NCBI GenBank assembly: GCA_947646735.1
Contig: CANTFK010000528.1
Coordinates: 1-64,000 of the forward strand
DNA: 64,000 nt
DNA from: Peronospora farinosa
Lineage: Eukaryota; Oomycota; Peronosporomycetes; Peronosporales; Peronosporaceae
Reading direction: 5' to 3'
The translations under genes and the position numbers were made by a program. The first letter of the stretch is position 1. The number at the start of each line of letters is the position of its first letter. This document shows positions 31,485 through 43,886 of the stretch, piece after piece. The notes beneath the pieces were generated by a model that did no database searches, was not told the origin of the DNA, and saw only the letters and a list, made by a program, of their open reading frames with translations.

Positions 31485-32722
31485 TGACGATCGAGTTGTT
31501 TTGGGGTGATACCATATGCAAGAGTGTTGTATAGGGTGGTAGATAAGGAGTTTATGTATGATGGGTATAGCGATCGAAGTTCAGGGAGGCCGGATCGCCG
31601 CTGAAAAGCCCAAGAAAGAAGACAATTTCGGAGATGATTAAAGAAATGGAGTGACAAAATGGAATTGTATTGAACGACTGAGAGGTGTTACTAGTTCACA
31701 AACACCTCGAGGAACATTTATCGGACAGGCGGTTCACAGCCAGATCGACACTGTATGTCGCCTACCAGTGTAGGGGACGATTGTGGTTAAGTCGATTTGA
31801 GAATTTTGGCTAAGTCCATACAATAATTTTCTCGATAAATCCAGAGCCGAATTATCGGGACTTTTCTCGCCAACGGTTGTATCCCTTTCCCATAACGGCC
31901 GGATCCCTTTCTCATAACGGTTGGATCCCTTTCTCATAACGGTTGGATCCCTTTCTCATAACGATCGGATTCCTTTCCCATAAATGTCGGATCCCTTTCT
32001 CATAACGGTTGAATCCCTTTTCCCCATTAAGTCACTTACTAAAATGACTTATTGGGTGTGATGAAGTCGATCTCAATTCATGGACGATCGAATGGAAAAG
32101 CACCGTGGGTCCAAGATTGTTTATTTGTTTGTTCAATAAAACGAATGAAGAAGGGATCAATGGTATCGAAGACGATTGATGATATGGATTGAAATATACT
32201 TAAGGTGAAGATACATGACATGGATCACGATTCCGAATTATATTTGAATGATCATGGAATAGATCACCGTTTGAATTATACTGGATTCCTGTATTGGCTA
32301 TTCCAATTGGATGGATTGAATTTGTACGGATTATAAGCGAATGTGGAATAGTGGAATTGCGCGAAGTGTGGATCGCAACTGTGGAGAAGCGAAGGAGCAA
32401 TATTTCGCAAAGTGTGGATCGCCCAATATTAAATGTGGTCCACACCTTGTAGATTGACCGCGATCTGCCATAGCGACCGTGACCGCGATCCGTCATTGCG
32501 ATCCGTCGACCGCGATTCTCCATAGCGATCCGTCAACCGCGATCGGTCGACCGCGATCCGTCACCGCGATTTGTCAACCGCGATCCTCCATAGCGATCCG
32601 TGACCGCGATCCGTGACCGCGATCCGTCATCGCGATCCGTCATAGCGATCCGCCATAGCGATCCGTCGACCGCGATCCGATATATGTGGTCCACACATTG
32701 AGATCTGATTTTTCCGAAAGGG
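31485..32722 (+). other. G4a 3' untranslated region with two minisatellites
   Basis: No credible gene on either strand, and no antisense ORF like those of C, E and G2. An array of GGATCCCTTTCTCATAACG-like units is at 31865-32030. Repeats of GCGATCCGTCGACC-like units are at 32455-32690; short minus-strand frames here only translate the repeat. Confidence 0.6.
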
Positions 32723-33353
32723 CAACACGTGGCAGTAGATCCTAGTCTACAGATAGGCAGAATCGTAGGTTTTGGTATGTGATTATTTAACATTAGATAG
32801 TTCGATTTTACTTTTAAGACACGCAAGCTTCTCTTCCGGGTGGGATAATTTTGGCCCCCCGACGACTCAAGAGCATCTGCTACGCCTCGACACAAGTGAT
32901 ATCCCTGGATTGTTTGGACAGGGATTACAAGAATTGTCAAAACAAACAACTCCCCCTCGATTGGACGCAGCACAACAAGAAAAGGACAAGGTACAAGATC
33001 GCGAGACGGCTCAAGTGGTCAGAAGATCAAGTATATCAAGTGGATCAAGTATCTACATTTTTGGACAAGGCGATTTCAAGGAATATCAAGGCGACTCAAA
33101 TAGAGTACCGCAAGAACAACTGCGATCGCGTGAAGATTTCCGCACGGTCGAACCCCAACCTATCCCTAACACAATCAAGTTCAACATCGACTCAAGTCTA
33201 CCGAGAAGAGAGCAACCCGCCCTACCGACGGGTACATAAGATGAGGAAGGCTATACACACGGAATCGGAGTACCCCCTCCGATAGTCGGTTGTCTGGGCG
33301 CCAGTGGAGAGTTGGGATCACATCAGAAATTTTGTGAACCCCGCTCCACCACA
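32723..33353 (+). repeat. G4 LTR
   Basis: About 630 bp from CAACACGTGGCAG to CCGCTCCACCACA. It shares the ACACGTGG start, the GGAGTACCCCCTCCG-type internal motif and the CTCCACCACA end with L1. It separates G4a (left) from the protease of G4b (right), so gag is missing from G4b. The left edge is inferred from the L1 alignment. Confidence 0.7.
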
Positions 33354-33389
33354 GTCGTAAGAGTTTATGAATATGCCCGATCGCTTGCA

Positions 33390-35256
33390 AAAATGGATCT
33401 CAAGTTAGCACCAGGTGAATCACGGGGATATTGGAAATATCATGCCCCAGGAAAATGGTTCAAGCAAGCCAAGGCAACGGGCAAAATCAACAATGAAAAG
33501 GCGATTATGTTGTTTGATTCTGGAGCCGAAGTCTCAATCGTCGACACCACCTTTGCTCGTAAGGTAGGATGTGTCATTGACGAGAGTTAGAAGCAAGAAT
33601 GTGTTGGGATTGGTGAGAACACATATGACGGACGGTCGTACAAGAATCAAGATCACGCTGAATGGATCATTAGTCTATTATTTCGATGCTTGGGTAGGAG
33701 ATCAAGTAGGTCAAGACGCGATCCTAGGAATGGATTTTATGGTCCCAGCTGGAATACGCCTGGATTTAGCCAATGGAACACTTTGTCTGCCCGACGAGGT
33801 CAGAATACTTTTAAATGGACGAAGACCTCCGAATCGGGCGACCATACAAGCGATCACAGTTACAGATCACATGTGGTGATCCCAGTGGGTAAATCGACCA
33901 AAGTGAAGATCGGAGTTAGTCCTCCTAAAGCCAAGATCTGGGTAAGGCGCGATCGGAAGTGGGTACCTACAGTAACTACGGGACCAGGTCAGATCAAGTA
34001 TCTACAGCTAACTAATGTCAGCGATCAAGAAGTGACTTTAAGTCATGGATCACCATTAGGTTGGTGGATGGTCGCTGATATGATACCTCGGTCCCCAGGA
34101 TATGTCTCGGTGGGTTCGCGTCGGTATAACGAATGGCAGACATTAGCGTTCGAAGCGACAACGGATCGAGAAGAAGAACTACTGGAAGAATATACTGGAC
34201 CGCTAGTGGATCATCCTTCATACCCTACACCGAAGAGGATCTTAACACGCTCAAAAGAGGAAGCAGAAGAAAGGACTACGGAAACGGTGAAACTCACGAC
34301 ACGATTCAATGATGAACGCGATGCGATAAGAGAAATCGGTGGCAACAATGTAGAAGATCTGTTGATCGAAGATGAAAGTGAACAAGTAGCGCAATCTTCA
34401 TGGGTAATCAATGCGATCAGAGGGATTTCAACTGTCGATCACGCGCAAGGGCCGTGGGGTGAAGAAAATTACACTGACAATAACTGCACACAGGAATGTA
34501 TGGAACGCGATCCGACAATTAATGACCGCGATCTGGCCGATCTGGTAATCAATGACCCCGAGGACCCCGATCCGGTAATCACTAATCGCGAGCTTGCCGA
34601 TCCGGTAGTTAATGACAGCGATCTGGCCGATCCGACAATCACTGATAGAGATCTGGCCGATCCGACAATCACTGACGGCGATCTGGCCGATCCGGTAATT
34701 AATGACCGCGATCCGGCCCATATGGGTCGTGATCTGCGAGAACAAGAGTAAGACAATGATACTACGACTATCAGCGACGAATTTATTCTAGCGGAGGAAG
34801 TGTAAAGGTTAAGCCTGAAGACTCGATGTATTATCACGAGAGTGGTGAATTGTATGCCGAAGACGTGGATCAGCATATGGCTGTCTTGCCTGAGATTGTG
34901 TCATCCACCGAAGAAGTTACAATTGATGATATCCAAGTGGGCGATCCGGGAGTTCCTCTAACCAAGGACCAAGAAGGTCTTCGGCAATTGATTTGGGCGA
35001 ACCTACACTTACTCATGGGCAAAGGAAATGCGCTTCCTCCTGCAGCTCGATTTGGGCGAACCTACACTTACTCATCGGCAAAGGAAATGCGCTTCCTCCT
35101 GCAGCTCGAGGGGCAGTATGTGACATTGATGTTGGTGAAGCAAACCCGATCGCGCAACGAGTACGACCGGTCGCTCCCAAATTTTGCGAGAAGTTAGCTG
35201 ACTTGATCAAAGGATTACTATCAGCCAGGATTATCCAGCCGTCGACATCACCATGG
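33390..35256 (+). pseudogene. Element G4b protease region to RT start, broken
   Basis: Protease section GESRGYWKYHAPGKWFKQ, LFDSGAEVSIVDTTFARK, then a stop near 33588 and frame changes, then AILGMDFMVPAGIRLDLANGT and PGYVSVGSRRYNEW. A repeated acidic linker follows (NDRDLADPVI-type units, 34510-34730). IDDIQVGDPGVPLTKDQEG, QLIWANLHLLMGKGNALPP and the RT entry region IIQPSTSPW end at 35256, where G2's LTR starts. A 59-bp direct tandem duplication (34990-35048, 35049-35107) adds a further frame break. Confidence 0.8.
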
Positions 35257-36414
35257 TGTGGTGGAGTGGGTTCTCAAAATTGTATGATGAAACCCCAAAC
35301 CACTCACTGTGCCGGACTACCGACTGTCGGAGGGGGTACCCCGATGCCGCGTATGAACCTTCTCTCACCTTGTGTACCCGTCGGCTGGCGGGTTGCACTC
35401 TTCGGAGGACTTGGTGACGATGTAGATGTCTGCCTTGAGGGAGGTATACCTGGGGGGCCTCGAGTGGATATGCTTCACTCGGTGGGCCGGTAGGTGGCCA
35501 CTCGATCGACCTTGTCGAAAGTGGGCTTAGAGCCAAATTCTTCAGGGGCGCTTGTCGTCCCTGGCCTTTTCCTTCTTGTTTCAGGGGTATTAACCACCTG
35601 ACCTTTACTTTTCTCCCGGACCTTGAGGTGAGGGAGACCGCTTCCGATAGCGGGTCTTGGGGGTGTTTCTACTCGAACGAGCTCACAGGCCAAATATATC
35701 CTGGAGCTCTATTCACCCTTGAACTTCGCTACACAACTGTCTTCGACGGGGGACCAAAGTTCATCCCTTCCCGGATTAGTGAGTAACTTAGAGCAAGTTC
35801 CTCTTGGGTGACGGAGTCGTGCCACGTAGATCGCAAATTTAGTAGTATTTAATATAGTCCTGTCCTTTTAACTCCTTTACTCTATCCTTGCCTGAAGCTC
35901 TGATTCCTTGCGTCGACTGGTCTGATCCTTGTATTAACTGGTCCGGAGTCGCTGAACCCCGAGGGGCCGAGGTCGACCGATGAAGGACCGGGTCGACCAA
36001 TGAGGGACCCAGGTCAACCAACGAGGGACCGGGTCGACCTATGAGGGACCGGGTCGACCAACGAGGGACTGGGTCGACCGACGAGGGACCAGGTCTACCA
36101 ATGAGGGACCCAGGTCTACCAATGAGGGACCGAGTCGACCAACGAGGGACCCAGGTCGACCGATGAGGGACCCGGGTCGACCAACGAGGGGCCAGGTCGA
36201 TCAATGAGCGGCCATGATCAACTCCCTTCGGTACCGGTTAACCGGTACCCTGATACTGATTTTCTTCGGCGGATCCTGCGGATTGTCCTCCATTAACGGT
36301 CGCTCCCCTTCGAGGCCCCTGTCTCTCTGGTCCCCTGTCCCTGACCCACGGCCTATACTCCGCATCCAACTGGAGTCTGGGACCTCCACATCACAAAATT
36401 AGCACTTCACCACA
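35257..36414 (-). repeat. G2 3' LTR (type L2)
   Basis: 1158 bp, plus-strand reading TGTGGTGGAG...CTTCACCACA. It carries the conserved CGGAGGGGGTACCCCGAT motif near 35330 and the minisatellite at 35965-36220. Homologous to 46411-47520; the length difference lies mainly in the minisatellite. Confidence 0.88.
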
Positions 36415-36460
36415 GCCGCCCCCTGCACTTGCTCAACCGTACAACGGATTGAGCACGCGC

Positions 36461-38422
36461 ATGCCTTCACTTCCTTCGTCACGTAGGTCCTTCATTGTCC
36501 CCTTTGTAGCCCCTCCACCTCTAACTCGTGTCTGTCCAGCCATGTCTTCCCCTGGTTCTGATCCACCGTCTGCTGACCCACCGTCCGCTGATCCACCGTC
36601 TGAAGAGCCGACCTCGGTCTTCCCAGCGCCTTCAATCGCCCCTGGTTTTAACCCCTCATCTGCTGGCCCACTGTCCGCTGACCCACCGTCTGAAGAGCCG
36701 ACTTCAATCGCCGTCGCGCCTTCGGTTGCCTCTCCATGTAGAGAGGCGTCCTTGGCCGACCTTCCTGGGCCGGTGTCTTCGCCGTTGAGTGCTGCTGAAA
36801 CTGTTGTCGTTCACAGCTCGCCTGTTTCCACCGCTTTGCCTCCTGCCGAGACAGCAGCTTCTCCTGTCACGCCGACCCCCATGGTTGACCGTCCGTCTTC
36901 CGCACCCGTCAACGTACGGGCAGCTCTGCGGGAATTGCAAGCTCTCGCGGACGCCCATTCCCGCCGCATCGAAGACTGCGAGGGTCGGCTAGGTGTCCTT
37001 CCCCCTTCGGCCGCCTTGTTGGCCACTCGTTGTGAGCGGTTGGAGGAGGCACTGCGCGACAAGTCCCGGCTGGTGGCCCAACTTCGCGAAGCTCTCCAGC
37101 GCTAGACTGCACTGGTGGACCGTCTGAGATGGAAGGTCGACCACATCCGAAGCCGGTACTCGCTTCTCGCCGCAGAGCTCGACCATGTCGACTTCTCTGA
37201 CGGGCCACCTCCGGGACCAGCTACTCCTTCGACAGCTTCGCCCCCGGCCGCATGTTCCCCTTCACGGCCGGCGAAAGCTCTTGGTAAACGGTCCCGGCGG
37301 CCGTCACCCCGGGTACCCGCCAAAGCCCCCAAGCTTCCGAAGCCCGACGCTTCTGCGATGCCACCGTCGGCGGTCTCTGGTGGTCGTTCCCCTGTCGTGC
37401 TTGAGTCTTCGGACGACGACCTCAGCGACGACAGCGAGACCCTTCGGGCGGCTCTGGCCAAGTCTCGTTCTGCTAGTCGGCGCCCTGCCAGTGCGAACCC
37501 TGTACGTCTTCCGTCGACGTCCACTCCTCCATCGAGGACCCCTTCGGCTACCGGTCTCTCGTTGAAACGGGCGATGTTCGGGACATCGGACTCGGAGACC
37601 GAGTCGTCTGCGGAGAAAAACAAGAGTGCGCCTCCTGTCGCGGACAAAACTTCGCCCCTTCTGGCCGACTCCAGCCTGCTTCCCAGAGACGCCATGATCC
37701 CCGGATACATACCTTTTCCGCCGCGGAAGTGGCACCTTGGCCGGTCGACCTGGCCAATTCGTGGTGCATTGTTACAATTGTCTTTCACAGACTTGGTCGA
37801 CCAGCTGGATCTACCTTGGGGTTGGTTTGTCCCTCCGGACGGAAACCTCGACCGCCCTCCCAAATGGAAGAGGTCGTTGGTGAACCCTCCAATGATCCAG
37901 AGATTGCTCGCGGCGGAACCTTGGGTGGAAGCTCGTGTTCCCATGCAGCCCGTGTCCTTCCGACCTGTTTGCTGGTTCGCCCAGTTGGCAGCGGCCTACA
38001 TCCAGTTTGACGAAGAGCATAGTCAAGCTCTTTGGGAGGCGACCCACTGCTTGTGGATCTCCAAGGACCAAGCGCGAGCGAACTCTTTCCTCGCGTCCTA
38101 CTACAACGCGCGGAAGAAGCGTCGGAGTCGGGCAACTCGAGCTTGGCGGGAGGTGGTCGACCTCATCTTCATTGGGATGAGCAAGGGCCACTGCGATCTC
38201 GACATTTTCCTGGACCCCCTCTTCCGTCATCTTCCTCGAACCCGCCGTGTGGTTTATTGGTTCCCTGGTCGTGAAGAGGGGTCGGACCCGGTCGACCTGC
38301 TTGAGGCCCTTCGGGTGTCGGATTCCGCGTGGCCGTGGCTCACCCAGTATCGTTTGTCTTCTGTGCCCCATCCTGGCGCTCTAGTTCCACGCCTCAAAGG
38401 CAAGTTTGGGCCATCCGTTTAG
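36461..38422 (+). pseudogene. Antisense ORF of element G2 (aORF-G2), one stop
   Basis: A single frame from ATG 36461 to 38422, interrupted only by TAG at 37103-37105. The N-terminus has SADPPSEEPTS repeats. A coiled coil follows (VRAALRELQALADAHSRRIED, CERLEEALRDKSRLVAQLREAL), then SR/KR-rich linkers (ALGKRSRRPSPR, ALAKSRSASRRP). The conserved C-terminal domain has MIPGYIPFPPRKW, RGALLQLSFTDLVDQL, SQALWEATHCLW, YYNARKKRRSRATRAW, GHCDLDIFLDPLFRHL and VPRLKGKFGP. It starts 47 bp inside the 3' LTR and converges with pol, whose chromodomain ends at 38731. Same C-terminal domain as aORF-C and aORF-E. Product unknown. Confidence 0.8.
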
Positions 38423-38730
38423 GTCTTCCCTTGAACATGAATCTTATTTTCTCTTCGATCCTATTTTTTGTGCTTGTCCATCTTCTATCTCCCCTTGCCA
38501 TGCTTTCCTCTGTTCCAGGTGATCTTGGCAATCTTCCTCCTTCGTTCTCCATTCTCCTATACCCCTAACTCTTGGAAATTCAAGGCCGCCCCGCAGGCGA
38601 CCCAAGTCTTACAGCGAGGGGCTGGGCCGACCATTGAGGGAATCGGTCTACCTTCTAAGAAACTTGCTACCGCCGGCTAGTTTTCATGGCTTTGCATTGC
38701 TTCGAAACGGTTATGGCTTGTCTTCTTGCG
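38423..38730. other. Gap between convergent aORF-G2 and pol
   Basis: 308 bp with T-rich stretches (CTATTTTTTGTG near 38462) and no gene seen. Probably the overlapping 3' untranslated ends of two convergent transcripts. Confidence 0.4.
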
Positions 38731-41700
38731 CTAGAAGTCCCGGAGTAAGGCTCCGCAATTCAGATCCACATCGTTCACCCACGAGGGGTCAGGGTGTCTC
38801 TTCCATTGCACGAGGAAATCTCGTTGTTGCCTCCCATACCGAGTCTTTTTGCCTGTACGACTCTCTGAAATTTCTTCGACTTCATACTCGCCCTCTTCCA
38901 ATTCCCGCACCCAGCTGTCTTCTGGTAACAGACATTCATCGAAGTCGACTCGATCTGTTCCATCCACTTTCAGCTCGCTATTAGGTCGATCGGGGAACTC
39001 TCTGACGGGCTTGAGCTTGGAGATGTGCACAATTGGGAATAGTCTGTATTCTGTACCTCGTAACTCCAGACGTACTGCATGATCTCCGACTAACTCCTGG
39101 ACTCGGAACGGTCCGTGCCATAGGTGGGCCAATTTTTTGGCGTACCCCTCCTTCACTCGGTCTAAGTATAGCCATACCCGGGCCCCTGGCTGAATTTCGT
39201 GGCCGACTACCCCTTCATTTTGTGCTTGCACCCGAGCCTGACTAGCCGCCCGTAAATTCTCGTTGACTTGGTCTTTTGCTCGCTGATAGTGACTCTGAAT
39301 CCGATATCTCCATCTCCGAGGTCCTGATTCTCGACGTCGAGTGTTCACCACCGGTAACATAGTCTCAAGAGTGGTCCTAGCATCCCATCCATGTACCAGA
39401 TAGAACGGTGTTTCCTCCCGTACTCTGTCTTGAGCCGTGTTTAACGCGAACGTTAATCGTTCCGCGTATTCTCTCCAGTCTCGCTGTCCCGCGTCGGCTA
39501 CGTACATCTTGAGCGATCTCGTTAGAGTCTGGACTATTCTCTCCGCAGTGCCGTTCGCTTGAGGTCGGTAGGCCATGGTCGCTCTCTGACGTTGACCCAC
39601 CATACGACTGAACGCTCGGAAGAAGTCCGACATAAACCTCGGCTCCCGATCGTGACGGATCATCTCACTGGCACCAAAACGGCGGAAAACGCATTCTTCA
39701 TATCCCTCAGCTACTGTCTGGGCTGTCCGTGACGCACTTGCTTTAGCCATCACATAACCTGTGAACAGGTCGACCCAGATCAGTAGTTCCGTATTTCCTA
39801 TATACGACTTGAAGAGAGATGGTATGTGGTCCATCGCGATAATTTGGAAGGGGTACGTCGCTTCAACATTCCCCGGAGACTTCCCTTGTAAAGTGGGTCT
39901 CCCTTTCCCAGTCTCACAATCCATGCACTGACCCACATATTTCTGAACACTCCGGAACAGACCCCTCCAATGAAAATATCGTCGGATCCGATGATAAGTA
40001 CGCCCGATCCCCTGATGGCCGCCTTCCAAACTCGTATGATAATGATGGAGGACGTCGGCTTGGAGACTCTCAGGTATCATCAATCTGGCAGTTATGTCTC
40101 GGTCGTCTCCCTTGATTCTCTGGCCGGGGCAGTACACCGCCAGTCCCTCTTCACTTATCTCGTAATCCTCCGACATTTTGCTGCAGGTTCTGGCCGATTC
40201 CACCGACAGTTCATTCCAGTCTCCTTGCAAATATGCCTTCAACTCGCGTATCCAGCTCTACTCTTCTTGCGCATCTCGGATCCTGTCCATCCGGAGTTGT
40301 TGTACCACATCTTCGTGCATGACCTTTCCCGATATTTTGACGGGGAACCGTGACCTCGTCACCGCGAATACCTTGACCGACTGACCCCGGTCTCTAGGGA
40401 CCAACACCTCTGGCAGCCGATTGATTGCTTCTAGACCTGGCCACTCTCCTCTCGGTATCGACTCGACCCCTTGCTGCTGATGTAAAGCCGCACTGGCCAA
40501 CTGGTCTGCGCTCTGATTCCAGTCTCGTTTCACATGTAAGACTGCATGGGTGGGCCACGACAGGAGCCTACTCAACCCCTTGGCCCGCAACGGGGATAGA
40601 CCTGAAGCTTTGCATTCAATCTCTCCACGCATCTGTCTTATAACCAGATTGGAGTCTCCACAAATAATCAAACGCCATCTCTCCATTGGCTCCAACAGGT
40701 CAAAACCCAGTAACATGCCCTCATATTCAGCTTCATTCACCGTAGGCTTGTCGAGATATTTCGATGCAGCTGCAACTATAGTCCATGCAGGGAGTCTCCA
40801 CACAATAGCGCTGCAAGCACCTCCCCCTTGTTTCACCCGGGCCGACCCATCGAAACTCATCACGTACAGTTCTTCATTTAGTTCCACTGTGGGCGTCGGT
40901 AGGTCGACCACTTGCCTGGATTGCTTCTTGGGATCAATTGACGCCAGAATTGAGTCCACATTCTCTCGAGGCGTGATGCTGGCTGCTAACACCCCCAGTA
41001 CCTGGTCCTCGCCTTTCTTGCATTTCACAATCTCCAAAGTCCACTGTGACAACAGAGCGGCCCAGTTTCCTAAGCGACCTTGCAACCCCGAAGACTTCAC
41101 TAGCCATGGTAGTGTAGAATGCCTCGTCAGAACCTTGAGAGGTCGGGTGACCAACATCGTGAAACAAGTTTCCAATATCCGTAACAACGCCAGCACTTCC
41201 TTTTCTACTGTGCTATAGTTCACCTCGTTTGACTTGAGGGTTCGGTTCGTAAACATTACCGGCATGTACATGCCGTCGTAATTTTGCACCAACGACGCCG
41301 AGATAGCCCAATCACTTGCGTAGACAATGATGACCGCCTCTCTAGCCGGGTCGAAATGTCGTAGGATGGGCGCCGTAGCAATCTCGTTCTTGAGCATGGC
41401 AAACGCTACTTGTACCTTCGACCATTTTTCTTCGTCGTCTTCCTGGGCCGCCACTTCCTCGTTAGCCTTCAATTTGCACCTCCAAGCGTGAAAATCCACC
41501 TCTCTCAGTTCGTAAAGGATCGACGCGTATATGGCATAATCTTCGATGTACCTGCTGTAGTAATTTAGGATTCCTAGAAAGGACTGCATAGCCTTCAGCG
41601 TTGTCGGTAGAGGTAGGTCGACCAAAGACTGAAGATCTTTTGGGTGGGCCTCTAGTCCCCCTTTGGAAACTCGATGTCCAAGATACTCGACCTTCCGACA

Positions 41701-43875
41701 TCCCCACGTACTCTTGACGGCAATGACCGAAAAATTCCAATAGTCACACACGTCTAGCAGCCGCTCCACTTTCTGGTATAATACGTCCCACGATTCGGCC
41801 GGAACAAGTATATCGTCAATGTATGATCGTCGACCCAATACAGAGAGGCCCGATTTTGCATCGGGTTCCCCTGTTGCGAACAAATCCTCTGTTTCCTCTG
41901 TGGCCGCCCCTGGCGAAATCCGTAGGAATCCATATAACGCATTATCCAACAACCTTTGATATATCTGAGGCGCATTCTTAAGCCCAAAAGGCATCCGAAG
42001 CCATTCAAATAATCTTAGTGGAGTAACGAAAGCTGAGATTAGTCTCGCCCTTTCGGTCATACTGACGACCCAAAAACCACTCGCCATATCAAGGGAACAA
42101 TACCATAAAGCCGTGTCCAAATCTTCCAGTAATTCGTTAATCAACGGCATCGGGTATACCATGAGCTGGGTGAGATCATTCACCAACCGATAGTCGATAC
42201 ATAATCGAATATCGACCCCATTCTTCTTCACGATAATTACAATTGGGCTGGACCATGGCGAGGTGGAAGGCTGAATGATCTTTGCTGATAAAAGTCCCTT
42301 GATCAGGTCGGCTAGCTTCTCTCTGAATTGAGGGGATACCTTCCGTACGCGTTGCGCGATCGGTCTTGCGTTCCCCACATCGATATCGCATATCGCTCCT
42401 CGGGCGGCCGGGGGTAAGGCGTTACCTTTGCCCATCAGCAGATGTCGTTTCTTCCATATTATTTGTCGCAACCGGTCCACCTCTTCGGGAGTGTTCCCAT
42501 CTGGATCTGGAATCTGTATATCTTCTAACGCAATGCCTTCGGATGAGGGGTCCACTTCCGGTACGACCGCCCACCCTGGCCTTATGTCCTCGGCCCAAAG
42601 TTCTCTACTCTCGAAAGAACACACCTGGTCATCTGCCTGTAACAAGTCTACCGGTTTGACTTCCTTCTCATTGGTGGTGGTCACTGTATGTAGATCTTCT
42701 TCAAATACACTCCGATTTTGGGCGGTCCCCTCCTGCCAATTCACCCTCTCTTCGCACAGTTGTTCTTCACTGTCGGGTACCGGTTGGTGCGTTATATTCA
42801 TCATTGGGGTTGGGGCCTGCGGTCGCTGTAAGATGTGTGACGGAGTATTATACTCTGGTCTCTCCACTAGTGGCCCCTCTTCCTCTTCCGTTGGGTCGAC
42901 CTGATGGTCGACTTGGTCGGTGGTAAATTCATAAGCCAGATTTAGCCATTCCGCATATCTTCGAGAGCCTACCGAGACAAACCCTGGCGTTCTCGGAACT
43001 TGCTCCCTAGTCAACCACATACCTACCTTGGTATCTTCATGCAATGTTAAGGGGCGAGGGCTGACATTGCTTATCTTCAAAATCGGTCGACGTCCTATCC
43101 CTTGTATCATGGTGGTCACCCATCGTTCACCCCTCGTGACCCACAATTTCCACTGTTCTGAGGTCGACCTTTTGAGAGGCACTTCCGTACATCCTCCAAC
43201 GGATATCTGTACATACCGACCCAATTTCACATCCGATACTCGCGTATTATACAGTGTCCTTCGCCCAGTCAACTGTACCCTGACCTCATCGGGGAGGCAG
43301 AGAGTTCCGTCGGCCAAGTCTAATCGGATACCGGCTGGAACCATGAAGTCCATCCCCAAAACTGCATCTTGGCCTACCATAGGGCCTACCCACACCTTAA
43401 AGATGTACACCAAGTTCCCATTCAGAGTGACCTTGATGCAAGTGCGTCCCTCCGTGGTGTATACGGCTTCCCCAATACCAATACATTCTTGTCGTTCACT
43501 TTCATCAATTTGGCAGCCTACCTTACGAGCAAAGGCGATATCGAGAATGGATATCTTGGCACCAGTATCGAACAACAAATTTGCATGGTCGTTGTTGACC
43601 TTTCCAGAGGCTTTCGCTTGCCTGAACCATTTAGTAGGGGCGTGGTATTTCCAGTAACCCCTAGACTCGCCTGGCAATAAGTACAACTCCATTACTGAAC
43701 TTTCTCGAGCAAAACTATTAGGTTCATTCAAAGAAGCAACATGGACCACAGGGTAATTTCCAATCTTCGATATATTTTCAATCTTAACTGGAATACCCGT
43801 CCCCTCCTTGGGCTGTTTCTCCACATATGCAAAGATGCAACAATTAGAACGCTCGGCTCGTACCAGATTCAAACC
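38731..43875 (-). pseudogene. G2 pol: protease-RT-RNase H-aRNase H-integrase-chromodomain
   Basis: About 1,715 codons in one frame with one TAG at 40260-40258, between the second RNase H and integrase. Order: protease LLFDTGAKISILDIAFARK near residue 100; RT with SPIVIIVKKNGVDIRLCIDY, CSLDMASGFWVV, MPFGLKNAPQIYQ and YIDDIL near residue 683; first RNase H with NRTLKSNEVNYSTVEKE; second archaeal/plant-type RNase H SFDGSARVKQGGGACSAIV, NEAEYEGMLLG, CGDSNLVIRQMRG; integrase HHYHTSLEGGHQ, CMDCETGKG, MDHIPSLFKS, HDREPRFMSDFF, QANGTAERIVQ; chromodomain VEEISESRTGKKTRYGR, FLVQWKRHPDPSW. It lies in the -1 frame relative to gag and has no ATG at its start. Confidence 0.92.
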
Positions 43876-43886
43876 TGGCGAGCGTC

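Noticed and set aside
32200..32973. Minus-strand frames with MTDRDDGSRSRIAVTDR-type repeats
   Set aside because: They translate the GCGATCCGTCGACC minisatellite of the G4a 3' region; no similarity to the group 2 antisense proteins.
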